A stretch of 33,018 nt of DNA from Lachnospiraceae bacterium (GCA_015057635.1 SVEB01000101.1:1-33018), one strand, 5' to 3'. Positions 1 through 7,686 are shown, numbered from the stretch's first letter. Translations and numbers: made by a program. The notes: generated by a model from the letters alone, not told the origin.

Positions 1-240
1 ACTTCAACGAGAAAGACGATAGCTTCGAAGTATTAGCAGATCCTGAAGTATTCCGTGATATTCGTGAAGCATTAGAAAAAAGAAAACATCCCTATGGCCC
101 AAGTAGAAGTAACTATGATTCCTTCTACTTGGGTTAAATTAACAGACGAAAAAGACATCAAATTCTTCAACAGAACATTGGATTTACTTGATGAAGATGA
201 CGATGTTCACCTTATTTGTATTGGAATTAATTCTGGGTAA
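1..240 (+). pseudogene. 3' end of a YebC/PmpR-family regulator, frameshifted
   Basis: The C-terminal end of a YebC-like protein is spread over two frames. Frame 3 (3-137) reads VFRDIREALEKRK and then runs out of frame to a stop at 135-137. From about base 87 the family's conserved tail continues in frame 1 (AQVEVTMIPSTWVKL, LDEDDDV) to a stop at 238-240. Removing one A from the A-runs at 76-86 would join them as EALEKRNIPMAQVEVTMIP, which fits the family. The last residues (HLICIGINSG) do not look like the usual YHNWE-type end. In frame 3 a Tyr-Leu-Tyr-Trp-Asn-stop is readable at 213-230, so a second, compensating indel is possible. The 5' part lies outside the window. YebC proteins act as transcription regulators or in translation of difficult peptides; this copy is probably non-functional unless the indel is a sequencing error. 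Confidence 0.8.
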
Positions 241-250
241 TACAACGTTG

Positions 251-259
251 TGATATAAT
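251..259 (+). promoter_or_regulatory. Extended -10 promoter candidate for the flavoprotein gene
   Basis: TGATATAAT is an extended -10 element (TGn plus a perfect TATAAT at 254-259), 26 bases before the start codon at 285. No good -35 is seen at 231-236. It is directly followed by the ribosome binding site AAGGGGG. Confidence 0.5.
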
Positions 260-284
260 TAACACTAAGAAGGGGGTAAAATAT

Positions 285-821
285 ATGAAAATTTTAGTAC
301 TTACGGGAAGTTTTCATAAAAACGGAACTTCAGCTTATCTTGCTGAAGAATTTATAAGAGGCGCGAGTGAGAATGGAAATGATGTGTCCCGCATTGATGT
401 GGCACGCAAAGATCTGAAGGGCTGCCTGGGCTGTAATTATTGTAGGCTAAATGAGGCTCACTGTATTCAAAACGATGCAATGGAGGAGATAAAGCAGGCG
501 GTTTTAGGGACAGAAATGCTTGTTTTGGTTACGCCATTATATTTCTTTGGTTTTAGTTCACAGCTTAAAATGGCAATTGACCGATTGTATGTAGTGAATC
601 CATTATTGCAGAGTCAAAATAAAAAGATGATGTTATTTGCAACGTGTAACGATAAGGACGAATCAGCAGTAGCCCCTCTTATTGCTCATTACCGGGCGCT
701 TGTAAACAACTTTGGATGGAGAGATGCAGGAATGCTGATAGCACAGGGATATAATGACAGAGAGTCAATTAAGGATAGTGAGTATGGGCATAAGGCTTAT
801 ATAATGGGAACAGAGATATAA
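285..821 (+). CDS. Flavodoxin-like NAD(P)H-dependent FMN reductase family protein
   Basis: 178 residues. The N-terminus (MKILVLTGSFHKNGTSAYLA) is the beta-strand and phosphate-binding loop of flavodoxin-fold FMN proteins. A cysteine cluster (GCLGCNYC, then C and ND, residues about 46-64) is typical of the iron-sulfur-flavoprotein/NADPH-FMN-reductase branch, and VTPLYFFGFSSQLKMAIDR is the second FMN-contact region. Family members transfer electrons from NAD(P)H through FMN to varied acceptors; the substrate here cannot be read from sequence. The protein is complete and cytosolic, with no signal peptide. The start has a strong site (AAGGGGG, 8 bases upstream). It stands alone: a pseudogene lies before it and a gene-poor stretch after it, with no terminator obvious downstream. 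Confidence 0.85.
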   Translation: MKILVLTGSFHKNGTSAYLAEEFIRGASENGNDVSRIDVARKDLKGCLGCNYCRLNEAHCIQNDAMEEIKQAVLGTEMLVLVTPLYFFGFSSQLKMAIDRLYVVNPLLQSQNKKMMLFATCNDKDESAVAPLIAHYRALVNNFGWRDAGMLIAQGYNDRESIKDSEYGHKAYIMGTEI

Positions 822-1208
822 TAATACATATTGCTTGCTAAAAGGTTTGAACCTGCAACATAACTGGGATATGCTAGCTTAGGATGAAGAATAGTCTTTC
901 AATATAGATAAATAGCGGATCCTGGAAATCGAACAATAATAGAATTATACAAGCATTCGGATGTATATGTAAATAGAATGGAATCTTAGCTCTGTAAAGT
1001 CATCCAGTTAAGAGAAATTTGATATGAGTTAGGTAGTTCATTTTGTAATGAAGTTATAAAAGATTTGAATTTAGAAGGAGGTTTTTATGAGTATAGATAA
1101 CTGTGGATTTTATAAAGAAAAAAGATAAAAATTAGGCTTACTATTCGACAAAATTATACATCTTAAAATGTTACAGTATAGATAAAATCTTATGAGGAGG
1201 CTACTATT
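822..1208. other. Gene-poor stretch between the flavoprotein and GNAT genes
   Basis: 387 bases without a convincing gene. All frames are broken by frequent stops, which suggests decayed coding sequence. One short stretch (about 918-989) can be read as ADPGNRTIIELYKHSDV before a stop but I do not recognise it. A 13-codon ORF with a strong ribosome binding site lies at 1087-1128 and is listed separately. TATA-rich sequence at 1154-1188 could be the acetyltransferase promoter but has no convincing -35/-10 pair. Confidence 0.6.
1087..1128 (+). CDS. Possible 13-residue leader peptide or gene remnant
   Basis: ATG at 1087 is preceded by a near-perfect AGAAGGAGG with suitable spacing, and encodes MSIDNCGFYKEKR before TAA at 1126. 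The ribosome binding site is among the best in the window, which is why it is noted. It may be the surviving 5' end of a lost gene, or a leader peptide for the acetyltransferase that starts 80 bases later. No run of regulatory codons and no attenuator hairpin is seen. I do not recognise the peptide. Confidence 0.3.
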   Translation: MSIDNCGFYKEKR

Positions 1209-1733
1209 ATGTTTCACGCATTGGAAACGGATCGTTTACTCTTAAAAAATATCTCCTTAGATGATACGGGATTTATATTTTCAGAGTTTTCCGATGATGA
1301 TGTAAATGAGTTTTTATACGATGAAGAACCGATGACAGATGAAAAAGAAGCGGTTGATCTTATAAACTTTTATACCTGCCCTGAGCCAAGAGAACAGCAT
1401 CGATGGATACTGATACGGAAATCGGATCATGTAAAAATCGGTACCTGTGGATTTCATTGCTGGGATAGAGTGCATAGTGCAATCGAAATTGGCTATGATA
1501 TGAAGAAGCCATATTGGGGAAATGGGTATATGCAGGAAGCCGTGAGCGCCATGATTCATTTTGCAAAAGAAGATCTTAAAATCAAAACGCTGAAAGCACA
1601 TATCTATGAACATAACATTAGATCGATGTGCCTTGCAGAAAAACAGGGATTTATATTTAGTGGGGAGACAATAGTATATAATTTCAGGGGAGAAGAGTAT
1701 CTACATAAGATTTATATAAAGTTACTTATATAA
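1209..1733 (+). CDS. GNAT-family N-acetyltransferase (RimJ/RimL-like)
   Basis: 174 residues. The opening ETDRLLLKNISLDD is the standard start of the RimJ/RimL-type GNAT family (Acetyltransf_3). The acetyl-CoA pyrophosphate-binding segment is EIGYDMKKPYWGNGYMQEA (about residues 98-116, R/Q-x-x-G-x-G/A type), followed by the conserved NIRSMCLAEKQGFIFSGE region, where an Asn and the KxGF turn close the fold. Such enzymes acetylate protein N-termini, antibiotics or small amines, and the substrate is not predictable here. The ATG has AGGAGG 9 bases upstream. The gene is monocistronic and ends at a shared bidirectional terminator, convergent with the leftward gene. Confidence 0.85.
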   Translation: MFHALETDRLLLKNISLDDTGFIFSEFSDDDVNEFLYDEEPMTDEKEAVDLINFYTCPEPREQHRWILIRKSDHVKIGTCGFHCWDRVHSAIEIGYDMKKPYWGNGYMQEAVSAMIHFAKEDLKIKTLKAHIYEHNIRSMCLAEKQGFIFSGETIVYNFRGEEYLHKIYIKLLI

Positions 1734-1783
1734 GGCTATGATATGGATTCCTGTATATCAACAGCCGGATATCTGAAAAATGA

Positions 1784-1826
1784 AAAAGCAGCCGCGTCCT
1801 CTAAGAGTACGTCAGCTGCTTTTTTA
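1784..1826. terminator. Bidirectional intrinsic terminator
   Basis: A hairpin with GCAGC at 1788-1792 pairing with GCTGC at 815-819 of the same kilobase (1815-1819), and an inner CGT/ACG. It is flanked by an A-run (1783-1787) and a T-run (1820-1825), so it can terminate the acetyltransferase on + and the beta-lactamase-family gene on -. Confidence 0.8.
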
Positions 1827-1838
1827 GTATTTCAAACT

Positions 1839-3641
1839 CTACAATGCCCATACCGCATACATCTGCCAATATAAGATAGCAAACACGGTTGTAAGAAGGA
1901 AGAAGGCGGTAAAGCCGTATTTTACTTTTATTTTTGTTTTACCATGCAAGGACTTCCATTTTATAAGCAGAGTGATAAAAAGGCCAATCATTGCAATACC
2001 GATTGCTCCGCATAAACAAAACTGCCATAGATACTGAGAGCTAGGTGCATAAGTTATCAGACGGTAAACTAATAACAGGATGTTTAATAAGAATAACAGC
2101 TGTAATCCACATGCAGTGTAATTCCAGGCACGCAATGGAGCAGACACGGCTTCCAGGCCTTTGCGCTTTGCTTTCTTTTTTCGAAGCGGTGTTACAATAC
2201 ATCCGCCAGCTACTAATGTTATGATGGAGTAAACAAATCCGATAGCAACCGCAAGCAGAAGACCGAAGTTTACGATCAGCTCTTTGGTGCTTATCTTTAA
2301 CATATCCGTATAGGTGTCTGCGATTCTTGGCGTGTCTTTATTTTGATCGTATACCCAGAAGGACTTCAGATCATCCTCGCTGTTGACATAGAAGCTGCAG
2401 CCATATACAGATAATGGCCCTTTTAAGATAGTCCGGGCACTTCGGTAGAAACCGGATGGGACTGTGGTGTTGTAATCGGAAAGCGCAGAGTTTTCAAACT
2501 TTCCGAAAACAAGCTCCGGCATCTTTGCATTATACACGGTTTCATTTTGCTGATTGGTCATAACCACAAGGCCGGTATTAGAGTCCGGATCGATAAATAG
2601 TCCGGAAGAGCATCCGGCAGTATTCCCGCCGTGTGTCAGAACCGGAATCTGAAACTGTACATACCACAGGCCATGGCAGTTGACTGGAATATTGGTATCC
2701 CCATAATAGTTGGTAGGGGAGAGCAGCTCATCTAATGTATCACGGTTTTGGAATAATACCGTCTTGTTACCATCTGTCGGCAGCAGTGCCTGTGCAAAGA
2801 GAGCAAAGTCACTTAGTGTGCCTGTGCACATTCCGGCAGGATAAAGCGGAATATAATAAAAGCAGTCTTTGATCAGGTTACCTCCTGCAGTATAGCATTG
2901 CAGGGATTTTCTCTGCTCTTTGACCCATTCGTTATCGGATAGGTCAACAGCAATCGCGGTATGCTCCATATGAAGGGGAGCAAAGATATGCTCGTTCACA
3001 TACTCCGAATATGGAATGCCACTTATGCATTCCACTATGTAGGCGGCCAGCGCAGTGCTCCAGTTGGAGTAAGCGGTCACAGTTCCGGGCTCATAAATCT
3101 GTGCCGGCTGATGAAGAAGCAGTGCATCCTTAAGTGACAGAATAGAAGCGGAATCTTTCACAAACAGGTCAGAGATCATTTCCTGAAATCCTGCATTGTG
3201 ATTCATTAAGTTCTTCATGGAAATGGTTTTATCAAAGGTCCGGTTTGATAAAAAGCCATTCGGAAGATAATTGCTGATATCCGTATCCAGGTCGATTAAC
3301 CCTTGTTCATACAGCTGCATCACACTTGTCCAGATAAGAATCTTGCTTACGGATCCCCATTCAAATACCGTGTTCTCATCTGCTAAAATCTGATTTTCCT
3401 TATCGGCATAGCCAAAATTCTGCTGATAGATAATGCCGGATGCATCAAATACGGCAACTTCCATCCCGGCAGTCGTCTCAAGATTCTGATCAACGAAGTC
3501 TTTTATTGCCGTTCCGATATTCTCATAAGAGCCTCCGGAAGGAAATTGACGTTCTGCAGCATTTGCCACTATAGGATTTACATGGCAGATGGCCAGAATT
3601 AAAATCAGACATAGCGATTGTAATTTTCTCAATAAACTCAC
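1839..3641 (-). CDS. Membrane-anchored serine beta-lactamase-family hydrolase
   Basis: 600 residues, with the beta-lactamase/class C fold (PF00144) N-terminal. A signal peptide (residues 1-29, CLILILAI core, cleavage likely after VANAA) leads outside the cell. The three active-site motifs are intact: SVSK (S97/K100), YSN (Y191) and HGG (337-339). From about residue 450 the chain has four hydrophobic segments, giving an extracellular catalytic domain tethered by a C-terminal membrane bundle. Family members include D-aminopeptidases, esterases, penicillin-binding-like proteins and Bacillus PbpE-type proteins; resistance activity should not be assumed. The GTG start (3639-3641) is chosen because AGGGCAGG precedes it and the signal peptide follows directly. 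The gene is monocistronic and divergent from the FUSC gene. Confidence 0.88.
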   Translation of the reverse strand: MSLLRKLQSLCLILILAICHVNPIVANAAERQFPSGGSYENIGTAIKDFVDQNLETTAGMEVAVFDASGIIYQQNFGYADKENQILADENTVFEWGSVSKILIWTSVMQLYEQGLIDLDTDISNYLPNGFLSNRTFDKTISMKNLMNHNAGFQEMISDLFVKDSASILSLKDALLLHQPAQIYEPGTVTAYSNWSTALAAYIVECISGIPYSEYVNEHIFAPLHMEHTAIAVDLSDNEWVKEQRKSLQCYTAGGNLIKDCFYYIPLYPAGMCTGTLSDFALFAQALLPTDGNKTVLFQNRDTLDELLSPTNYYGDTNIPVNCHGLWYVQFQIPVLTHGGNTAGCSSGLFIDPDSNTGLVVMTNQQNETVYNAKMPELVFGKFENSALSDYNTTVPSGFYRSARTILKGPLSVYGCSFYVNSEDDLKSFWVYDQNKDTPRIADTYTDMLKISTKELIVNFGLLLAVAIGFVYSIITLVAGGCIVTPLRKKKAKRKGLEAVSAPLRAWNYTACGLQLLFLLNILLLVYRLITYAPSSQYLWQFCLCGAIGIAMIGLFITLLIKWKSLHGKTKIKVKYGFTAFFLLTTVFAILYWQMYAVWAL

Positions 3642-3679
3642 CCTGCCCTTTATTAAATTTTGTGTTTTATTAAACTTTA

Positions 3680-3708
3680 ATTATAATATACATTTATTTC
3701 CAGTGCAA
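3680..3708 (-). promoter_or_regulatory. Sigma-A promoter of the beta-lactamase-family gene
   Basis: On the minus strand TTGCAC (3703-3708) and a perfect TATAAT (3680-3685) are separated by exactly 17 bases, about 40 bases upstream of the GTG start. Confidence 0.75.
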
Positions 3709-3761
3709 ATGTTTTTTGAGAAAATTTAGGAGAATGATACTAATATTTATAATTTTTTTAT

Positions 3762-3790
3762 TTGTATTTTCTCCCTTGTCTTTATATAAT
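3762..3790 (+). promoter_or_regulatory. Candidate sigma-A promoter of the FUSC gene
   Basis: TTGTAT (3762-3767) and TATAAT (3785-3790) lie 17 bases apart, 35 bases before the chosen ATG. The -35 is weak (3/6). The promoter lies partly inside an inverted repeat (3768-3818), which is listed separately. Confidence 0.5.
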
Positions 3791-3818
3791 TTTCATTACG
3801 ACTCAAAAAAGGGAGAAA
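3768..3818 (+). repeat. 10-bp inverted repeat covering the FUSC ribosome binding site
   Basis: TTTCTCCCTT (3768-3777) is the perfect reverse complement of AAGGGAGAAA (3809-3818), with 31 bases between. The right arm is the ribosome binding site of the gene starting at 3825. If transcription begins upstream of 3768, the RNA would fold to hide the ribosome binding site. If it begins from the TATAAT at 3785, the repeat could only act in DNA, for example as an operator flanking the promoter. Confidence 0.6.
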
Positions 3819-3824
3819 GATAAA

Positions 3825-4835
3825 ATGAAAGAAAAACAAGGAAAAGGGCTTTTAAAAGGTTTGTTTGTGGACTTTATTGTCTTTATTGTATGCATCTGTT
3901 TTATTCAGATATTTAAAAGGGCTTTCGGGGAGGCAAACAGTATTGTAGGGGTAGCAGTGCTGACCGGATGTTTTGTATTTCTAAAAGAAGATTTGGGCAT
4001 GAAAAAGAAGGAGACCTGCATCTCATTTCTGATGCTTTTTTTAATTCTATCGTTTGCACCGAAGTTAAGCCTTGTGAATCCGTATCTTGGGGCCCTCATC
4101 AATCTGGTGGCGATTTTTGCAGTGCTAATCTTGTCTACTTATGAGTACCACAAAGGGAATCATATGGCGTTTGTGTTAGGGTATATATTTTGTCAGGGAA
4201 ATGATGTGGCAGGGAAGGATTATATCCTTAGAATTGCCGGCCTTTTAACAGGGGCAGCATTACTTTCCTTTGTGTACATGGTAAGTCATAAGAAAGAAGA
4301 TACAGGAATCGGGTTTGAAAAACTGCTAAAAGGTATCTCGCTTGATAATGAACGGACAAGATGGCAGTTTAAGTTAGCAACAGGACTTACTATCATTATG
4401 TTTTTAGGGCAGGTATTTAATGTGCCAAGGGCAATGTGGATGAGTCTTACCGTACTTTCTTTGGTCCGGGCAGATGAAGAAGAGGCACGAAGACGAAGAG
4501 GAAAGAGAGTACTGGGTGCATTCGCGGGAAGTCTTTTATTTGTAATAATCATTGGGGTTTTGGTTCCAAAGGAGTATCATCAAATCGTGGTGCTTGCATG
4601 TGGGTATATGAGCATTGTTTTAAAGGAGTATTTGCCAAAAACTATTTGTAATGCATTTGCCGCATCTGTATCTGCGATGGTTCTGTTTTCTGTAAAACAG
4701 ACGGCAATCTTGCGAGTGTTTACGAATCTTGCCGGTGTTATCTTTATTTTGTTCTATATACCTTTATTTGACTTTATTTTAAAAAAATTCAAGCAAATGG
4801 AAACTGTGGATTTTAAAAGTACAGTTGAAGAATAA
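3825..4835 (+). CDS. FUSC-family inner membrane protein
   Basis: 336 residues. About four hydrophobic segments lie N-terminal (residues about 12-155), then a soluble stretch (KEDTGIGFEKLLKGISLDNE), then a second membrane bundle beginning AMWMSLTVLSLVRADEEEAR. That segment and the following basic RRRRGKRVLGAFAGSLL match the fusaric-acid-resistance/aromatic-acid-exporter fold (FUSC_2). Family members export aromatic acids or other toxic organic compounds; the substrate here is unknown. I chose ATG 3825 with GGGAGAAAG upstream, over a TTG at 3762 that would add 21 residues, has no ribosome binding site and lies in the promoter. It is divergent from the beta-lactamase-family gene. The next gene is 112 bases on and may be co-transcribed. 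Confidence 0.8.
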   Translation: MKEKQGKGLLKGLFVDFIVFIVCICFIQIFKRAFGEANSIVGVAVLTGCFVFLKEDLGMKKKETCISFLMLFLILSFAPKLSLVNPYLGALINLVAIFAVLILSTYEYHKGNHMAFVLGYIFCQGNDVAGKDYILRIAGLLTGAALLSFVYMVSHKKEDTGIGFEKLLKGISLDNERTRWQFKLATGLTIIMFLGQVFNVPRAMWMSLTVLSLVRADEEEARRRRGKRVLGAFAGSLLFVIIIGVLVPKEYHQIVVLACGYMSIVLKEYLPKTICNAFAASVSAMVLFSVKQTAILRVFTNLAGVIFILFYIPLFDFILKKFKQMETVDFKSTVEE

Positions 4836-4947
4836 AACAGAAATCCCTTATATTGATAGCGAAAAAAGGCTATTAATGCAATGGTTTTGGAGACACTATT
4901 CTTTAGGCTGGTACAGTTGCAAGCATGTCTTGAAAGTGAGGAAATGG

Positions 4948-5328
4948 ATGTTTAAAAAAGAGTTATGTACGTTTGCCGTAGCTTTATCAATGGGATTAGC
5001 AATTGCAACTCCCGTCACCACATTTGCAACCGAAACGAATGCACAGGAATTTATCACAAATAAAGAGGAAAACCAGAGACGCAGGGGCGAATTCGATGAA
5101 AAGATGAAAAAAGCCCGTGAAAAATGGGATGCTCTTAGTGATAAGCAGAAAAACGAGGTTTATAGTTTACTAGAGCAGGAAGTTGAAGTCGAGACGAAGC
5201 TGTTTAAGAAGCTGGTTGACTTTGGCGTAATGGATAAGGCAGATGCTGAAAAATCAGTAAGCTACTTAAATGAATGCCTAAAGAGACTGAAGGAAAGCAA
5301 AGCATTTCCATTCGGAAGAAGTAAATAA
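4948..5328 (+). CDS. Small secreted DUF2680-like protein
   Basis: 126 residues. A signal peptide (MFKKELCTFAVALSMGLAIA, cleavage near TFATETNA) is followed by a charged helical domain rich in Lys and Glu (EEN...RRRGEFDEKMKKAREKWDAL, then SDKQKNEVYSLLEQEVEVE). The pattern of 'SDKQKNEV...KLVDFGVMDKADAE' matches the DUF2680 family of exported clostridial proteins with unknown function. Starts at TTG 4825 or in-frame codons further upstream would put 41 residues before the signal peptide, so I chose ATG 4948 (GTG 4936 is possible). GTGAGGAA upstream is a modest ribosome binding site. It is followed by a large terminator hairpin. Confidence 0.7.
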   Translation: MFKKELCTFAVALSMGLAIATPVTTFATETNAQEFITNKEENQRRRGEFDEKMKKAREKWDALSDKQKNEVYSLLEQEVEVETKLFKKLVDFGVMDKADAEKSVSYLNECLKRLKESKAFPFGRSK

Positions 5329-5367
5329 TAAAATCAGTATTCGGATCTTAAATTGTATCGGCTGACC

Positions 5368-5447
5368 GGTGTTTGTCTGAAAATAGGATTATGGAAAGAG
5401 GAAGACTCTTTTGATAGTTTGTGATTTTAGACAAACGCCTTTTTTAT
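5368..5447 (+). terminator. Long-stem terminator after the DUF2680-like gene
   Basis: GGTGTTTGTCTGAAAAT (5368-5384) pairs with ATTTTAGACAAACGCC (5424-5439) and is followed by six T. The interior contains a second hairpin, AAAGAG/CTCTTT (5395-5411). Confidence 0.8.
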
Positions 5448-5455
5448 TTGCCTAC

Positions 5456-5484
5456 TGTATTTATTTTATAAAATAAGATATAAT
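5456..5484 (+). promoter_or_regulatory. Possible promoter of the MYG1-family gene
   Basis: A perfect TATAAT lies at 5479-5484; the -35 position (5456-5461, TGTATT) is poor. A small hairpin (GAGCA/TGCTC, 5495-5507) would sit at the very 5' end of the transcript. Confidence 0.4.
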
Positions 5485-5556
5485 AATTTCGTCAGAGCAA
5501 TCTGCTCGAAAATAAAATAAAGTTGCCATTTTACTGGCTACAAAGGAGAAAATAAA

Positions 5557-6405
5557 ATGGAGCGTTTTGAAAAAGGATTCACTCACGGCGGGAAATTCCA
5601 TGCAGATGATGTATTTGCTGCCGCGCTGTTAACAATTATAAATCCGGACTTTAAGGTGGAAAGAGGCTTTGAGGTGCCCGAAAACTTTGATGGCATCGTA
5701 TTTGACATTGGATTCGGAGAGTTTGATCATCATCAGGCGGATAAGAAGGTAAGGGAGAATGAAGTCGCATATGCGGCATTTGGCCTTATATTTGAACGCT
5801 TTGGCGGACTTTTAATGGATGAAGAAGATAAGGCGAAGTTTGATGAACGTTTTGTACAGCCGCTGGACATCAATGACAATACGGGAGAAGACAATGAGAT
5901 TGCAAAACTGATTTCTCGTTTTAACCCATCCTGGGATGAGGAAGCGGATACCGATGAATATTTCGAACAGGCGAAGCAGTTTGCTATGACGATTTTAAAC
6001 AATGAGATCCGTTATTACAAGAGTTCGAAAAAGGCAAAACAGATCGTAGAACAGGAACTGTCCAATGCGAAGGATGGAATCCTTGTGCTTTCTCAGTATA
6101 TCCCATGGAAGAAGGCTGTGGAAGGAACGGATATCGAGTTTGTTATCTATCCGTCAAAAAGAGGCGGTTACTGTGCACAGGGTGTGCCAAAGCAGTCAGA
6201 AGAGGAAGGAAAAGAAAAGCTTTCCTATGACTTTCCGGAAGAATGGAGAGGAAAGACAAAAGAGGAGCTGCCGGAAATCAGCGGCATTAAGACATTAAGT
6301 TTCTGTCATAACAGCGGTTTCCTGCTTTCTGCAGGTACCGTAGAAGACTGCATCAAGGCATGCGATATCACAAGAGAGCTTGTGAAAAAAGAAGAAGCGG
6401 AATAG
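5557..6405 (+). CDS. MYG1/UPF0160-family DHH-like metal-dependent hydrolase
   Basis: 282 residues, close to the usual bacterial length. Metal-binding motifs in order are HGGKFHADD (H10, H15, D17, D18), VFDIG (D50) and FDHH (57-59), as in the DHH-like phosphoesterase superfamily. The C-terminal half contains FVIYPSKRGGYCAQGVP and the conserved end FCHNSGFLLSAGTVEDC. Eukaryotic MYG1 is a 3'-5' RNA exonuclease; the substrate of bacterial members is not established. It is cytosolic, with no signal peptide. The ATG has AAAGGAG upstream. The gene is a single unit between two terminators. Confidence 0.85.
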   Translation: MERFEKGFTHGGKFHADDVFAAALLTIINPDFKVERGFEVPENFDGIVFDIGFGEFDHHQADKKVRENEVAYAAFGLIFERFGGLLMDEEDKAKFDERFVQPLDINDNTGEDNEIAKLISRFNPSWDEEADTDEYFEQAKQFAMTILNNEIRYYKSSKKAKQIVEQELSNAKDGILVLSQYIPWKKAVEGTDIEFVIYPSKRGGYCAQGVPKQSEEEGKEKLSYDFPEEWRGKTKEELPEISGIKTLSFCHNSGFLLSAGTVEDCIKACDITRELVKKEEAE

Positions 6406-6456
6406 AACAATACAAATACCGGATAGATAATTTTCTTTTAAACTGCCTATACTAAC

Positions 6457-6495
6457 GCTAGCGTGGATGGAAGCATCTTACGCTAGCATTTTTAT
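6457..6495 (+). terminator. Terminator after the MYG1-family gene
   Basis: GCTAGCGT (6457-6464) pairs perfectly with ACGCTAGC (6480-6487), with a 15-base loop, followed by ATTTTTATT. It lies just upstream of the antiporter ribosome binding site. Most antiporter transcription would therefore need readthrough or a promoter I cannot identify. Confidence 0.85.
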
Positions 6496-6509
6496 TAGGA
6501 GTGGAGAAA

Positions 6510-7475
6510 ATGAATTATATACTATTAGTCATCGGTTTTGTTCTGCTGATAAAAGGAGCAGATTATTTTGTAGAAGGTGCATCCATCATAGCGGAGAAGT
6601 TTAAGATCCCTCCTCTGATCATCGGACTTACCATAGTGGCATTCGGAACCAGCGCTCCGGAGGCAGCAGTCAGCATCACGTCCTCCTTAAAAGGTTCGAA
6701 TGATATCGCAATCGGCAATGCGGTTGGTTCCAATATCTTCAATCTTCTTCTAGTAGTCGGCATTGCAGCATTAATCTGCCCGCTTCATGTAAAGAAATCC
6801 ATTATTTTAAAAGAGTTCCCATTCTGTATTCTCTCTGCATTTGTTTTAATGATCCTTTCACAGGATATTATGTTCCAAGGGATTGGTTCCAATTACTTAT
6901 CAAGAGCAGATGGTTTTATGCTGATCGTGCTGTTTGGGATTTATGTGTACTATCTGATCGAACTTGCCGTCACAGGCAGGTCTGACGAATCCAATGAAAG
7001 CGAGAATGTAAGTGATACGAAATTAAAAAACGGTTTCCTGATCACGCTAGCTGTAGTGGGGGGCATGGCAGCTATTGTCGGAGGCGGTCAGCTTGTCGTA
7101 AACGCGGCTTCTAACATAGCGATATCCTGGGGCATGAGCGAGAGCCTCGTGGGCTTAACTATTGTAGCCATTGGGACCAGTCTCCCGGAGCTTGTTACCT
7201 CCATTATTGCAGCAAGAAAAGGCAAAAGTGACATTGCCCTTGGAAATGTAATCGGTTCGAATATCTTCAACGTATTTTTGGTTCTAGGCCTATCTGCTCT
7301 AATCTGCAACATGGCCGTATCCGCAGCCGTTCTTTTCGATATGGTGTTACTTCTGATATTTAGTATCCTGGCCTATATCTTCTCCATCACGAAAAAACAA
7401 ATCGGCCGCATCGAAGGCGGAATCCTATCCGCCCTCTATATCGCCTACATGGTTTTTATCATAATCCGTTCTTAG
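6510..7475 (+). CDS. Calcium/sodium antiporter (CaCA superfamily, YrbG-like)
   Basis: 321 residues, about ten membrane segments in two inverted halves. Each half carries the alpha-repeat: VAFGTSAPE (43-51) with GNAVGSNIFN (69-78), and VAIGTSLPE (219-227) with GNVIGSNIFN. The acidic residues in GTSxPE are the ion-coordinating positions, and both are intact. Such proteins exchange Na+ or K+ for Ca2+ across the cell membrane. ATG 6510 is preferred over an in-frame GTG at 6501 because AGGAG is spaced 9 bases from the ATG and overlaps the GTG. The gene has its own downstream terminator. Confidence 0.92.
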   Translation: MNYILLVIGFVLLIKGADYFVEGASIIAEKFKIPPLIIGLTIVAFGTSAPEAAVSITSSLKGSNDIAIGNAVGSNIFNLLLVVGIAALICPLHVKKSIILKEFPFCILSAFVLMILSQDIMFQGIGSNYLSRADGFMLIVLFGIYVYYLIELAVTGRSDESNESENVSDTKLKNGFLITLAVVGGMAAIVGGGQLVVNAASNIAISWGMSESLVGLTIVAIGTSLPELVTSIIAARKGKSDIALGNVIGSNIFNVFLVLGLSALICNMAVSAAVLFDMVLLLIFSILAYIFSITKKQIGRIEGGILSALYIAYMVFIIIRS

Positions 7476-7482
7476 GAAAATA

Positions 7483-7516
7483 AAAAAGGCGCAGTATATG
7501 GCACTGTGTCTTTTTT
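7483..7516 (+). terminator. Terminator after the antiporter gene
   Basis: GGCGCAGT (7488-7495) pairs with ACTGTGTC (7503-7510), with two wobble pairs. It has a 7-base loop, is flanked by an A-run and is followed by six T. Confidence 0.85.
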
Positions 7517-7631
7517 GCAATCCTATTCTCATCTTATTTTCAGCCTATGAAAAAAATAGAATCCCATTTCTGTTGTATATTATATTCTTTCGTATCCTTG
7601 CACTCTCCGCCCGTCCTCCAGTAAAAAACGC

Positions 7632-7660
7632 TTGCCATTCAGATGGGGGAACCGTACAAT
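7632..7660 (+). promoter_or_regulatory. Sigma-A promoter of the DUF5662-like gene
   Basis: TTGCCA (7632-7637) and TACAAT (7655-7660) are separated by exactly 17 bases. The gene starts 27 bases downstream. Confidence 0.7.
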
Positions 7661-7686
7661 AGAGGAACAGGAAGGAGTTGACCGAG

